From assembly GCA_964423615.1 (NCBI GenBank), contig CAYRFQ010000015.1, positions 61,306 to 125,305 of the forward strand: 64,000 bases of DNA, in the 5' to 3' direction. Each line of letters begins with the position of its first letter. Within the stretch, counting starts at the first letter, position 1. The position numbers and the translations under genes were made by a program. The notes under the pieces were generated by a model that worked only from the letters and a program-made list of their open reading frames with translations, ran no database searches and was not told where the DNA came from. Source of the DNA: CAYRFQ01 sp964423615 (GTDB taxonomy: Bacteria; Planctomycetota; Planctomycetia; Gemmatales; Gemmataceae). Below, in pieces: positions 8,610-17,979 of this stretch.

Positions 8610-10010
8610 TTACATCGGAGCGATACGGCGTGAACCTACATCCGTCGTCAAGAGCACATGGGCATCGAAACTCGCCCCGACGAGTTCATTCTTGATTTCC
8701 TGATGATCCGGCTGATCCCACAGGTTGTCGAACTCCCAGGGATCCTTTTCCAGATCGTATAGCTCCCCTAACTCATGCCCGTGATATATCGTTAACTTAT
8801 ATCGTCGGTTCCGGTACATTGTCGCATAGGTTCCACTTCCACCTGTAAAGTATGGATCAAGAGCATCGAAGTACTCCGAGCGGACGAATTCACGATGGAT
8901 GTCCGGAGGTTTTTGGCCTGTGAGGATCGGCATCAAACTCTGGCCTTGCATGTACTCCGGTTGTTCAAGCCCTGCGAGTTCGACTATAGTCGCTGTTTTA
9001 TCCAGCAGTTCCACCAACGCAGAACTTTGTATTCCTGCTCGAAACTTCTCCGGCCACGAAAAGATTAGTGGAATTCGGACAAGGCCTTCGTAGAACCGAC
9101 ATCCCTTGTACATCAAACCGTGATCGCCGAGAGCTTCGCCGTGGTCACTCGTGAAGATGATCACGGTATTTTCCCGTTGATTTGATGCTTCGAGGGTTTC
9201 CATGATTCTGGCGAATTGATCATCGATTTGTGCGATCATCGCGTAGTAATACGCTTGAGCCTGGTTTGCATTATGTTCTTCGGGCGTTTTTAGTTCATCC
9301 TGGAAATCGATTTCCGTAAACTTGGCTTGCTGAACGAGATCACTTTCGCGAAAGTGCGGGCCTGGCATCATTGTGGGATCAAACCGATCGGCGTAGACTT
9401 TTGGTGGTATGAAGGGTGGATGTGGGTCATAAATATTAACACTCAAGAGCCACGGCCGGTCGCGTTGTTTTGTGATAAACTCGATCGTCATATCGGAAGC
9501 CCATGTTGTCTGATGACATTCGGGTGGAACTCGCTCCGGGCTTTGTCGCATTTTGTCCAAGTCGCCTCCTTTCGATCGAACCCATTCCGCATAGTCATGG
9601 CCCGTTGGCCAATCATCTCTTGGAGCATGGCTGAATTTCCAAAATGTATAGCCATCATCGATTCGTGGTTCTGTTCGGTGCCCGGCGCTCTGAAGATGAA
9701 ACTTTCCTATAAGACCACATTCATATCCGCTCTCAGCTATGAGCTTTGTAATCACCGGTGGGTATGCCGGAAATGTCTCATTCCCGTTACGAGTGTTATG
9801 AACGCGTGACGGATACATTCCCGTCAAGAAACTGGCTCGGCTCGGAGTGCAAATGGGGCTTTGACAGTAGGTATGTGTGAACGCGACGCCCTCCGTAACG
9901 AGTTTGTCAATCGTTGGAGTGTGGACATACGGATTACCCAAGGCTCCGATCGTGTCGAAGCGTTGTTGATCGGTGCAATACCACAGGATGTTTGGACGAT
10001 TCTTCTCCAT
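8610..10010 (-). CDS. Sulfatase (arylsulfatase family, S1 type), cytoplasmic
   Basis: A 466-residue type I sulfatase that hydrolyses sulfate esters with a formylglycine made from Cys54 in CTPSRAS. Metal-binding residues are seen near Asp13 (YCTDQQ) and in the SDHG-EALGDHG region around 290. There is no signal peptide, unlike the two sulfatases further on, so it probably acts in the cytoplasm on a sulfated compound brought in by the transporter encoded around it. The reading frame opens at a TTG at 10016, but the ATG at 10010 after AAAGGAATAA is preferred. Directly follows tctA. Confidence 0.92.
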   Translation of the reverse strand: MEKNRPNILWYCTDQQRFDTIGALGNPYVHTPTIDKLVTEGVAFTHTYCQSPICTPSRASFLTGMYPSRVHNTRNGNETFPAYPPVITKLIAESGYECGLIGKFHLQSAGHRTEPRIDDGYTFWKFSHAPRDDWPTGHDYAEWVRSKGGDLDKMRQSPERVPPECHQTTWASDMTIEFITKQRDRPWLLSVNIYDPHPPFIPPKVYADRFDPTMMPGPHFRESDLVQQAKFTEIDFQDELKTPEEHNANQAQAYYYAMIAQIDDQFARIMETLEASNQRENTVIIFTSDHGEALGDHGLMYKGCRFYEGLVRIPLIFSWPEKFRAGIQSSALVELLDKTATIVELAGLEQPEYMQGQSLMPILTGQKPPDIHREFVRSEYFDALDPYFTGGSGTYATMYRNRRYKLTIYHGHELGELYDLEKDPWEFDNLWDQPDHQEIKNELVGASFDAHVLLTTDVGSRRIAPM

Positions 10011-10016
10011 TATCAA

Positions 10017-11531
10017 TTATTCCTTTCCTGTCGATTCCAAGTTCTGATTTGGAGAATCTATTTGTCGTGATCGCTTCCAGACAAAGGGCCATAGTAACAA
10101 CCCCAGTGCAATCAAGAAAAACAGAAGGGATAGAGGCCGTGTGAGGATGGGCCAGTAGTCTCCACCCGATTGCATGAGCCCGGCGGCAAGATTTTCCTCA
10201 GCGATTGGAGCGAGGACCAATCCAATGACGAATGGGGCGAGTGGTATCCCAACTCGTTCCAATCCAAACCCGATGAATCCGAACACCAACATTACCCAAA
10301 CGTCGAACATGTTGTTTCTTAATGCGTATCCACCAACGACGCAAAACACGAGAATGATGGGGATCATATATTCACGGGGTATCTGGATCAACCGAACCAG
10401 GAGCTTCACGCTTGACACCATGAATACAAACATAAACAAGTTCGCGACGAGATACGTGGCGATGATGACCCAAACGACCTCGGCATTTTCTTTGAACAGA
10501 AGCGGCCCAGGTTGGAGGTCGTGAAGAACAAGGGCGCCAAGTAATACTGCATCAATCACGCTTCCAGGGATTCCAAGCGAAACGAGAGGAATCAAGGCTC
10601 CACCGACAGTGGCGTTGTTCGCGGCTTCGGATGCGACAATACCTTCCTCGGAACCCTGTCCAAACTCTTCCGGATTTTTCGAACTCGAACGGGCCGTTGT
10701 GTAGGCCATTACAGAAGCTATGTTGGCTCCGATCCCTGGAAGAATCCCAATCCACGTTCCGATGAGCGACGATCGCACTAGATTCCAACCGTGGCGAGTC
10801 CAATCTTGGAGTTTGAGTAACATTCCACTTACTGGACCGTGACCTTCCTTCTGTTCTGCTCCGATATCAAGTATGTCGGCGATGATTTGATTGATAGCAA
10901 ACAATCCAATGAGAACCGGTAAGAGACCGAAGCCATTATTTAATTCCGTAACACCGAACGTCCACCGGAGCTGTCCCGTCGCAGGAGTGACGCCAGGTAT
11001 CGTTACGAGAATTCCCAATGTTCCGGAAAGTAACCCAGCGATGAGTGATTTATTCGAAACCGAGGCGATCAATACCAACGCCATCAACACCAGCGAGAAA
11101 AATTCGAACGGACCAAGATAAATCGATATATCCGCTAGTGGTTTGGCCAGGAAAAGCAGAAACACCCAAGAAACTAACCCACCGACCAACGATGCCGTCA
11201 CCCCAAGGCCCAACGCCCGTCCAGCTTTTCCTTTCTGTGCAAGTGGGTAACCATCCAAAGTTGTCATGATGGATGCTGGCGTTCCCGGCATTCGCAGCAG
11301 TGTGGCGGTTGTCAATCCTCCACTGATCGAGCCCACATACATCGATACTAAAAGTATCAATGCGTCTTGACTTGCCATGGCGTAGGTAAGTGGTAAAGTC
11401 AGGGCAATGACCATTGCACCGGTGAGACCAGGAATCCCTCCCACAATCACACCGAGGGATGTTCCGAGTATCAGGAGGAACATTGGCCACGGTTGAATAA
11501 GATATCCGAAGGCGTCAAATGAGTCGACCAT
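10017..11531 (-). CDS. tctA: Tripartite tricarboxylate transporter permease TctA
   Basis: A 504-residue, roughly 10-12-helix inner-membrane protein with the TctA signatures GGIPGLTGAMVIALTLPLTY near residue 31, GTPASIMTTLDGYP near 84 and the second-half copy LGIPGSVIDAVLLG near 319. It is the large membrane subunit of a secondary carrier that works with a periplasmic binding protein. First gene of the minus-strand operon, with a sulfatase inserted between it and the fused TctC-TctB subunit. Divergent from the isomerase gene at 11630, leaving a 98-base shared promoter region. Confidence 0.95.
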   Translation of the reverse strand: MVDSFDAFGYLIQPWPMFLLILGTSLGVIVGGIPGLTGAMVIALTLPLTYAMASQDALILLVSMYVGSISGGLTTATLLRMPGTPASIMTTLDGYPLAQKGKAGRALGLGVTASLVGGLVSWVFLLFLAKPLADISIYLGPFEFFSLVLMALVLIASVSNKSLIAGLLSGTLGILVTIPGVTPATGQLRWTFGVTELNNGFGLLPVLIGLFAINQIIADILDIGAEQKEGHGPVSGMLLKLQDWTRHGWNLVRSSLIGTWIGILPGIGANIASVMAYTTARSSSKNPEEFGQGSEEGIVASEAANNATVGGALIPLVSLGIPGSVIDAVLLGALVLHDLQPGPLLFKENAEVVWVIIATYLVANLFMFVFMVSSVKLLVRLIQIPREYMIPIILVFCVVGGYALRNNMFDVWVMLVFGFIGFGLERVGIPLAPFVIGLVLAPIAEENLAAGLMQSGGDYWPILTRPLSLLFFLIALGLLLWPFVWKRSRQIDSPNQNLESTGKE

Positions 11532-11629
11532 AGTGAAAATCGAATGGAAATCGGTCAGACTTAGTGAAAGTAATAGTGTAACGATCCAACGTGGAGCTGC
11601 GAAACGAAATTAACACGGAGACCAATTCT

Positions 11630-12565
11630 ATGAAACTTGCTTTGTACGGCTCCATTGGTTGGCGACACCCATTTGGCATTCGACAAGTGATCGAATGGGC
11701 CAAGGAGCAGGACTGGGACATGGTCGATGCACGAGGGTTGAGTCTCGACATCATCGCCGACATTAAGCAACGGCTGACGGCTTTTGGCTACGATATGCTC
11801 GGGCCAAAACAAATTCGGGCTTCTGCAAGAAAGCAACTTCGGCAGACTTGCGAAGAACACTCGATCCCGCTCCTCGGAATATATTGTTCGAGTCCTGTTA
11901 ATTTACCGGGTGAACTCGGTAAACAAGGCCGAAGCCTGTTTCGCGAGTATTTACAGTTGGGTGCCGACGTCGGAGCTACTTGGATTCGTTCGATTAATAA
12001 CACCACCGCAGATGGTGTGGGTGGTCATATGTCGCCGCAAGAGGCCTATGATCGAACCGTAGAAGGTTCGAAAGACGTCGGAACACTTGCAGGCGACCTT
12101 GGGATCCAATTATTGCTAGAAAATAACGAGAACACTGCTACTCCGGATGCCAAATCTCTCCTTAGTTTGAAGCAAGATATCGGGAATGTATGCGACGTCG
12201 GAATCGCTTATGACCCTGTGAACGCCTATTTCCAGGGCCTCGATGTGGAACAAGGCTTCGACCTTTTAGCTGGACAGATAGACATATTGCATCTCAAAAA
12301 TGTTCGCCGCGAGAAAGAGCCCAGATGGGACTACATGCCACGCGGCGATTACAGTTATGAATGGAAACCGTTGGACGAAGGGGACCTCCACTGGCCCACA
12401 CTTTTGAAGAAAGCCAAGGACGGTGGATTCAACGGCCCTTTAGTGTACGAGTATGTCAACCCGTTCAAGGGAATGCCGTTGGAATACTGGGACACACTCC
12501 CGGAACCGGAGGAAGCAGCTGCGCGAGAAGGTCGTTACTTGCGAGGGATTATCGAGCAACTGTAG
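11630..12565 (+). CDS. Xylose-isomerase-like TIM-barrel sugar isomerase/epimerase
   Basis: A 311-residue protein of the AP-endonuclease-2/xylose isomerase-like fold. Typical elements are LLLENNENTATP (metal-binding Glu), IAYDPVNAYFQG, ILHLKNVRREKEP and the closing YEYVNPF. Members isomerise or epimerise sugars and keto-sugars with a divalent metal. The reading frame extends to 11591, but the ATG at 11630 follows GGAG at a good distance. Divergent from tctA, which suggests a role in the breakdown of the compound taken up and desulfated by that operon. Its 3' end overlaps the reading frame of the sulfatase on the other strand by 126 bases. Confidence 0.85.
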   Translation: MKLALYGSIGWRHPFGIRQVIEWAKEQDWDMVDARGLSLDIIADIKQRLTAFGYDMLGPKQIRASARKQLRQTCEEHSIPLLGIYCSSPVNLPGELGKQGRSLFREYLQLGADVGATWIRSINNTTADGVGGHMSPQEAYDRTVEGSKDVGTLAGDLGIQLLLENNENTATPDAKSLLSLKQDIGNVCDVGIAYDPVNAYFQGLDVEQGFDLLAGQIDILHLKNVRREKEPRWDYMPRGDYSYEWKPLDEGDLHWPTLLKKAKDGGFNGPLVYEYVNPFKGMPLEYWDTLPEPEEAAAREGRYLRGIIEQL

Positions 12566-14182
12566 GCGCCCAAACAGTGGTGAGGTATCGCTTTGGCGCC
12601 GAGCGTCTCTCTGAGGCTTTGCGTGCAAGTCTTTTACGGGGGGAAGATTATTCACCATGCCGGCTCCCGTACGACGTAGTTCGGCTATGGTCGCACTCCG
12701 AAACTTTTTCAACAACTTGGCATATTTCGGTTGGAGAGCCAAATTGTTCAACTCTTCGGGATCATTTTCGAGGTCATAAAGTTCTTCGATCTCGCCGCTC
12801 ACGAGTGTGCGGATATATTTGATTTTTCCTTTGACGAGGAAGACCCACCAAGGAACGCCTGCGATGTCGCGAACCTTCGCATCCGTCGGGACTTTATTCG
12901 TGTCTGCTCCGTACTTCCGCCCCACTAAAGTTAATAAGACCGGATGCCTCCAGCTCGCCTTTGGATTTTTCAGGAGGGGAGTCAAGTCGTGGCCGTGCAT
13001 CTTCCAGGGCAACTTGATCTTTGCAAATCGGAAAATCGTGGGTGCGATGTCGACCCCTCCCACGGGGGTCTCACAAACCTTACCTTGTGGGAGTTTACTA
13101 GGCATGCTGATGATCATTGGCGTCCGCATATTGGAGTCATAGGGAGCGAGTTTTGTATGGAAACCGTGTTGCCCCCAGGCGAACCCTTGGTCAGCCGTGA
13201 AGATGATTAACGTGTTTTCGTATTGCCCCGATTCCTTCAAGGCGGCAATGAGTTGGCCGACACCCTCGTCTATCGCAAGAACACCTTGGTGATATTGCCG
13301 TACCCAGTCGGTGAGAGTGTTTCCGTGGATGCCTTTCGTGTTCACTGTGAGGGCCGTGAACCCTCCGGCTCTCATCTCTGGTTGACCGTCTTTATTCTTG
13401 CGCCATTTGTTCATGCGTTGCATGTACTCAGGCTTACCTCGACGAGGCGGATAGATATCTCTCGGAGTTGGGACGTTGATGTTCGGATACGCCTCCATGT
13501 GTCGTTTGGCCGGTGTAAACGGTCCGTGGACCGCCCCGTAACAAACCCACAAGAACCATGGTTTGTCCTTGTCTCGATATTTTCCTTTGATGAAGTCCAC
13601 AGCCCATTTCGTGTAGTTGTCGGTCGCATAACCTTTGGTGAGTTTGGCTTTTCCGCCATTGGTTTCGATGAGTTGATTGCGATAATAGGCTCCCGCGTTC
13701 TTGGGAAACTTGGGACGGTTCCAAACTTTTTGAAAATCCCAATCACGTCCCCATCCGGCGTCTACGCCTGTGTGCCACTTGCCAATCATCCCCATGAAGT
13801 ACCCAAATCGACGGAACACGCTTGGCCAGAAGGGACATTGTTTCGGATCATAAGTGCTCCCGGGATACTCACCCTCCATACGCATGGTCTTTACGCCATA
13901 CGGGTGGTGCCCCGTTAAAATGGTCGCCCGAGAAGGCATGCACCATGTTCCGATGTAGGCGTATCGGAAGCGGATGCCAGTCTTCGCGAGTGCATCAATG
14001 TGAGGAGTTTTGGCCCAAGGATACGCTTCCGAATAACAACTAACTGTCCGGTGGGAATGATCGTCCGTGTAGATGAAGAGGATGTTCGGACGTTTGGACT
14101 TTTTCCTGCCAGCCTCCGCCGAGTTGCTCAGGATACAAAACAAACTCAGCGGTAGGATGATCCACAATGAGAACCGGAGCAT
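12440..14182 (-). CDS. Secreted sulfatase with unusual C-terminal tail
   Basis: A type I sulfatase of about 580 residues with a signal peptide (1-24, ending AEA-G). Asp40-Asp41 (YTDDH) bind metal and the formylglycine cysteine is Cys81 in CMPSRA. The frame opens at a GTG at 14206, but the ATG at 14182 has an AAAGGA site. The normal sulfatase core ends near AELRRTGAGMVNNLPPV; a further ~75 residues of low-quality sequence run into the 3' end of the isomerase gene on the opposite strand. That tail looks like read-through after loss of an original stop. Lies 43 bases after the next sulfatase and is probably co-transcribed. Confidence 0.88.
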   Translation of the reverse strand: MLRFSLWIILPLSLFCILSNSAEAGRKKSKRPNILFIYTDDHSHRTVSCYSEAYPWAKTPHIDALAKTGIRFRYAYIGTWCMPSRATILTGHHPYGVKTMRMEGEYPGSTYDPKQCPFWPSVFRRFGYFMGMIGKWHTGVDAGWGRDWDFQKVWNRPKFPKNAGAYYRNQLIETNGGKAKLTKGYATDNYTKWAVDFIKGKYRDKDKPWFLWVCYGAVHGPFTPAKRHMEAYPNINVPTPRDIYPPRRGKPEYMQRMNKWRKNKDGQPEMRAGGFTALTVNTKGIHGNTLTDWVRQYHQGVLAIDEGVGQLIAALKESGQYENTLIIFTADQGFAWGQHGFHTKLAPYDSNMRTPMIISMPSKLPQGKVCETPVGGVDIAPTIFRFAKIKLPWKMHGHDLTPLLKNPKASWRHPVLLTLVGRKYGADTNKVPTDAKVRDIAGVPWWVFLVKGKIKYIRTLVSGEIEELYDLENDPEELNNLALQPKYAKLLKKFRSATIAELRRTGAGMVNNLPPVKDLHAKPQRDARRQSDTSPLFGRLQLLDNPSQVTTFSRSCFLRFRECVPVFQRHSLERVDILVH

Positions 14183-14225
14183 CGATATAATTCCTTTCGA
14201 GAACACGGAGAGGGTGCTTGAGTTA

Positions 14226-15686
14226 CTACTTTGATTGCAAGTAATTCGTGTAGGTCTTCAAAACAGGGTCGTTGAGTTCTCGCATTTGCTGTTGAGCTTG
14301 GAGCCGCAATCGAGTGAGGGCTCGTTGGTGTTTGGGATCGTTAATCAAATTGTGACGACCGTCTGGATCGTTCTTGTAGTCGTAAAGTTCTTCCGGAACA
14401 CGATACAAGAACAACTTCACTCTTGCGGCGATTTTTGGATTGGAGTCTGCTGCCTTTCTCATGGCCCGCATGGTTCGACCGTTCTGCGATTCGTTTCGGA
14501 AAATCGTCTTTCCGTCTGCCCACGCGTTGTAGATATAGATGTACTGGGAATCGTGTGTGGCTCGCATTTCGTATGCACGACGGCCCGAAGTTTTATGAAA
14601 GACGGTGAAGAGAGTATCTCGCCTTTTCTGTCTTTGCCCGCGCAGCAACGGCACGAACGACCGACCATCCGCCTTCTTGATGGCCGGTAATTGGATGGCG
14701 TCCAGGATCGTTGGTGTCAAATCGATGCCACTTACAAAATGAGTGCGGTCGATCGTTTTCGGAGTCACCACGCCGGGCCATCGGACCATTAACGGTGTTC
14801 TCGTACTGTGGTAATAACAATTGGTCTTGGCGAATGGAAGTGGCATGCCGTGATCCGATAGGAAGATGACGATCGTATTCTCGGCCATTCCGCTCTCCTC
14901 CAGAGCACGCAACACGGCTCCCACGATGGCATCGGCTCGACACACGGAAGTGTAATACTCCGACATTTCGAGTCGGACCTCCGGAATATCTGGAAGGAAC
15001 CCCGGCACCGTTACTTCTGCTGGCTTGTACGGATCCGTCACCCGTGGATATGGTTTTTGTTTTTTCGTCTTTTTCTTGTTTTGGTTCTTTCTCTTGCGGC
15101 CTTTCTCCTGGTCGCTGCCCGCAAAGGGGCGGTGCGGGTCGTGCGAATTCGCCATCAGGAAAAAAGGTTGCTTCTGTTTCTTGGCTTTCTCAAAAAACTG
15201 TTTTGCGTGTTTGTAGTACAACTCGGGTACTCGTCCGAGCCCCAACTCTTTTGCACGCAAGGCCATGTGCCAAGCTGCTCCACGCGACGGAACGACGTGT
15301 GGCACCTTTCCCAGAATTCCAAGATAATAGCCATTCGCGCGGAGAATTTCGGGCAATGTGGGGATGCCTTTTTTGATCTTTTCGAATCCACGGGCTCCAT
15401 TTTTATGCGGGTATAAAGCCGTCATCCACGTTGCTCGTGTCGGCTGGCATACGGCAATCGTGACGTGGGCTTTGGTGAAGAGGATTACCTCCGAAGCGAA
15501 TTTATCGAGGTTTGGACTGATTCCCTGGACCTTACAACCGGTGACTCCCAGGGAGTCATAGTTCATGTCGTCCACAGAGATAAATAGAACATTAAGACGC
15601 TCATTCGCTCTGGCCAATGTCGCGTTGCAAATCAATAGACCTGCCATGACGATGACATGCACAAGAGGGGCTCGGCAGAGACTCAT
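14226..15686 (-). CDS. Secreted sulfatase, CxPTR type (iduronate-2-sulfatase-like)
   Basis: A 486-residue sulfatase with a signal peptide (about 1-28, ending ARA-N). Metal ligands are in FISVDDMN (Asp39-Asp40) and the formylglycine cysteine is Cys80 in CQPTRAT, a Thr variant of the usual CxPSR. HDPHRPF and LSDHGMPLPF fit the family's active site. A Lys/Asn-rich insertion (about residues 195-215) is an unusual low-complexity loop. Its ribosome-binding site AAGGAG overlaps the stop codon of the upstream zinc-ribbon gene, so the two are translationally coupled. Its distance from the other two sulfatases suggests a different substrate. Confidence 0.92.
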   Translation of the reverse strand: MSLCRAPLVHVIVMAGLLICNATLARANERLNVLFISVDDMNYDSLGVTGCKVQGISPNLDKFASEVILFTKAHVTIAVCQPTRATWMTALYPHKNGARGFEKIKKGIPTLPEILRANGYYLGILGKVPHVVPSRGAAWHMALRAKELGLGRVPELYYKHAKQFFEKAKKQKQPFFLMANSHDPHRPFAGSDQEKGRKRKNQNKKKTKKQKPYPRVTDPYKPAEVTVPGFLPDIPEVRLEMSEYYTSVCRADAIVGAVLRALEESGMAENTIVIFLSDHGMPLPFAKTNCYYHSTRTPLMVRWPGVVTPKTIDRTHFVSGIDLTPTILDAIQLPAIKKADGRSFVPLLRGQRQKRRDTLFTVFHKTSGRRAYEMRATHDSQYIYIYNAWADGKTIFRNESQNGRTMRAMRKAADSNPKIAARVKLFLYRVPEELYDYKNDPDGRHNLINDPKHQRALTRLRLQAQQQMRELNDPVLKTYTNYLQSK

Positions 15687-15699
15687 GAATATTCGCTCC

Positions 15700-16038
15700 T
15701 TATCGTGGCCAATTGAGGTGTTTCTCTAAGAATCGGAAAGTGCCTTTTCCGTGAATTTCGTGTCCGCCCTGGAAGAATTCGATTTCAGTTCGTTCTGACA
15801 TTTTCAATTCGGCATACAATCGTCGCACTCGTGCGTATTCGTGAGCTACCCATTCGTCGAGTCCCACGCCTTCGTTGTGTCCGCGGTAGCTCCGGTCCGA
15901 ATAGTACGATCGTCGGTGGACAGGGCCGTCCGAAGGTCGCTTTTGCGACACAGGAATGGCACATTTACAGACCGGGCATTTGCCTTTCGCAGCCTCCCTT
16001 TCGGTAATCGGCACGGAACACTCGCGACATTGCGGCAT
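15700..16038 (-). CDS. Zinc ribbon joined to C-terminal tail of an alpha/beta hydrolase
   Basis: A 112-residue protein. Residues 4-7 (CREC) and 21-24 (CPVC) form a classic two-knuckle zinc ribbon. From about residue 58 the sequence looks like the end of a prolyl-oligopeptidase-like hydrolase: the FQGGHEIHG segment would carry the catalytic histidine, followed by FLEKHLNWPR, but there is no nucleophile serine or acid. It therefore looks like a chimera formed by deletion or rearrangement. Its ATG directly follows the stop of the upstream relic, with GGAGAA as ribosome-binding site, and its stop overlaps the site of the next sulfatase. Whether it makes a functional protein is unknown. Confidence 0.6.
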   Translation of the reverse strand: MPQCRECSVPITEREAAKGKCPVCKCAIPVSQKRPSDGPVHRRSYYSDRSYRGHNEGVGLDEWVAHEYARVRRLYAELKMSERTEIEFFQGGHEIHGKGTFRFLEKHLNWPR

Positions 16039-16380
16039 CTACGATTCTCCTGTTGAGATGCGAAGTGGCTGCGATCTGAGTGATTGCCTTTGATCAACGG
16101 CCTCCAAGAATTCCATTTTCGGCGGGAGTCGTTTGTCGACCACGCCGATCAATTTCTTGAACCGTTCAAGGTTTGCCCCGACGGATTTGACGCACGCAAT
16201 AGCCGACCTGAAGCCTGGTTTCCAAAATTGTCTCCGCTGCTTGACCGATTGCTCGATTGCTCGCATCAAGGAACGATCGATTCCCGCGACCATCTTCGCT
16301 GCAAGTCGCCCTTCATCTTCAACGGCTGGGTGCCGGGCAAAGTTGCACAGAGCCAGATCTTGGCGGAGTGGTAAACACAT
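16039..16380 (-). pseudogene. Relic resembling N-terminus of a large planctomycete hydrolase
   Basis: About 113 residues from an ATG at 16380 (GGA ten bases upstream) to a stop at 16039. LCNFARHPAVEDEG, AIEQSVKQRRQFW, ERFKKLIGVVDKRLP recall, from memory, the N-terminal segment of large acetylxylan-esterase-like hydrolases of planctomycetes; no catalytic part follows. The next gene carries a hydrolase C-terminus, so the two may be ends of one damaged gene with the middle lost and a zinc ribbon placed between. The reading frame could extend to 16461, but that part looks non-coding. Confidence 0.4.
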
Positions 16381-16568
16381 AACAACGTCCGGTGAGATAC
16401 TCAAAGTCCTTCTCCCCCTCGAGCGAGAGAAAGACAAACTTGAGCGAAGCGGGAAACACATCGGATGAGGCGCAAATTTGCGGTTTCAATAGAGGAACGC
16501 TATTTAAGTTTGGCCCGTCCTCGGGCTCGAAAGGAGCCGAAACGAATGGCGGGATTCACCTCGAGAAC

Positions 16569-17975
16569 TCAGCCTTTGAAGACCTCCAACCCAAGGATCG
16601 AGACATCATCTTTCGGTCCGTTTTTCCGGCACCATCGTTCGACCGATTTAAGCAACAACGAAATACTATCTTCCAACCCTTGATCTTTCCCAAGTTCGAT
16701 AATCTCGAGCATTCGTTGATCGCCGAACTGATTCAGATTTTCGTCCATTGCTTCGGGAACACCGTCGGAGTACAACAACAATCGGTCACCCACACTGAGC
16801 TGAACGGTCTGCTCATCAAATTCCATTCCCTCGACCCAACCAATACCCATGCTCCCACCTTCTTTGAGGAGTTCTGGCGGCCCACCACTTCGCAGAAGGA
16901 CCAGCGGAGGGTGGCCCGCCATGACGTAACGAAACTCCAGTGTTTCCAGATCCAACACTCCGTAGAGCATCGTGAAATACAGCCCATTTTGTTCGTGCAT
17001 GGGAAAGCGATTGTTTAATTCAAAGGCAACTTCTGCCGGTGACGTCACAGAGGCCTCGTCCGTACCATCACCCTGTCGTAGTAAGAGGGACGAAGAAGAG
17101 ACTTGGGGCGTGAGAAAACGACCAATCGTCACCGCGAGTAGCGATGAAGCGACGCCGTGACCGCTGACGTCGACAACATAACCGGCAACGTAACGATCGT
17201 TGAGCGGGAAGAAGTTCAGAAAATCTCCAGCTAATTCGTCGCAGGGGATGTACTTCCAGGCAAATTGAGCCTGGCCTATTTGGTTGCCAGTAGTCGGAAG
17301 CAGCGACTGCTGGACTGTGGCCGCCGCATCGAGGTCTCGCGACATACGTTGGTTCGCCGTGTCGAGTTGTTGGTTGAGAGCTTCCAGTTCTTGGTTCGAA
17401 CGCGTGAGTTTCTCCTTGGCGAGAGTCAACGCTTCGTTCGTTTCGATCAACTCTCTATTCTTCTGCACGGCGTTTTCGAACGTCGAGATCAATAAGTTGA
17501 GTACTTGTTGCCGACCGGATTTGACGGTGTACCGTTTTCCGGCGAGAGTTACTTCGAGTTGTTGACCTTCATCTGCGTCGCTCAATGGCGTTTCCAGTAG
17601 GGCAGCAACTCGCCCAATGAGATAGTTTGCGTCATAGGGTTTGGTGACATAGTTATCGGCTCCACAATGCAACCCTTCGATGATATCCTGCGGTTCCGAC
17701 AAAGTGGAAAGTAAGATCACCGGAATCGTCTTGAGGTCGGGATCCGACTTGACCGCTTTACACAATTCGTAACCAGTCATCGTTGGCATCTCGATGTCGG
17801 AGATAATCAACGTCGGCCTTTGCTCGCGAATTTTCTCCAGAGCAATCGCCCCATTCTCCGCAACTCGAACTTGGTACCCGTGCTCAAGCAAATTTTTCTC
17901 GAGCATCTTCGCTTGAATTCGTGTGTCCTCGGCGATCAAGATCGAGACCTCGCCGGATTTCGTTGGTGGTGTCAT
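16569..17975 (-). CDS. Response regulator with PP2C/SpoIIE phosphatase output
   Basis: A 468-residue protein: receiver domain (1-125) with phosphoacceptor Asp60 in IISDIEMP and acidic pair near Glu16-Asp17, a coiled-coil linker (about 165-215) and a SpoIIE/RsbU-type PP2C phosphatase domain (about 230-466) with DVSGHG and GDRLLLYSDGVPEA metal-binding motifs. Such proteins dephosphorylate anti-sigma-factor antagonists or similar STAS proteins. It is the last gene of the che operon, five bases after cheB, so it is probably a CheA-controlled output that is not the flagellar motor. No partner anti-sigma/antagonist pair lies beside it. Confidence 0.92.
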   Translation of the reverse strand: MTPPTKSGEVSILIAEDTRIQAKMLEKNLLEHGYQVRVAENGAIALEKIREQRPTLIISDIEMPTMTGYELCKAVKSDPDLKTIPVILLSTLSEPQDIIEGLHCGADNYVTKPYDANYLIGRVAALLETPLSDADEGQQLEVTLAGKRYTVKSGRQQVLNLLISTFENAVQKNRELIETNEALTLAKEKLTRSNQELEALNQQLDTANQRMSRDLDAAATVQQSLLPTTGNQIGQAQFAWKYIPCDELAGDFLNFFPLNDRYVAGYVVDVSGHGVASSLLAVTIGRFLTPQVSSSSLLLRQGDGTDEASVTSPAEVAFELNNRFPMHEQNGLYFTMLYGVLDLETLEFRYVMAGHPPLVLLRSGGPPELLKEGGSMGIGWVEGMEFDEQTVQLSVGDRLLLYSDGVPEAMDENLNQFGDQRMLEIIELGKDQGLEDSISLLLKSVERWCRKNGPKDDVSILGLEVFKG

Positions 17976-17979
17976 CCTT

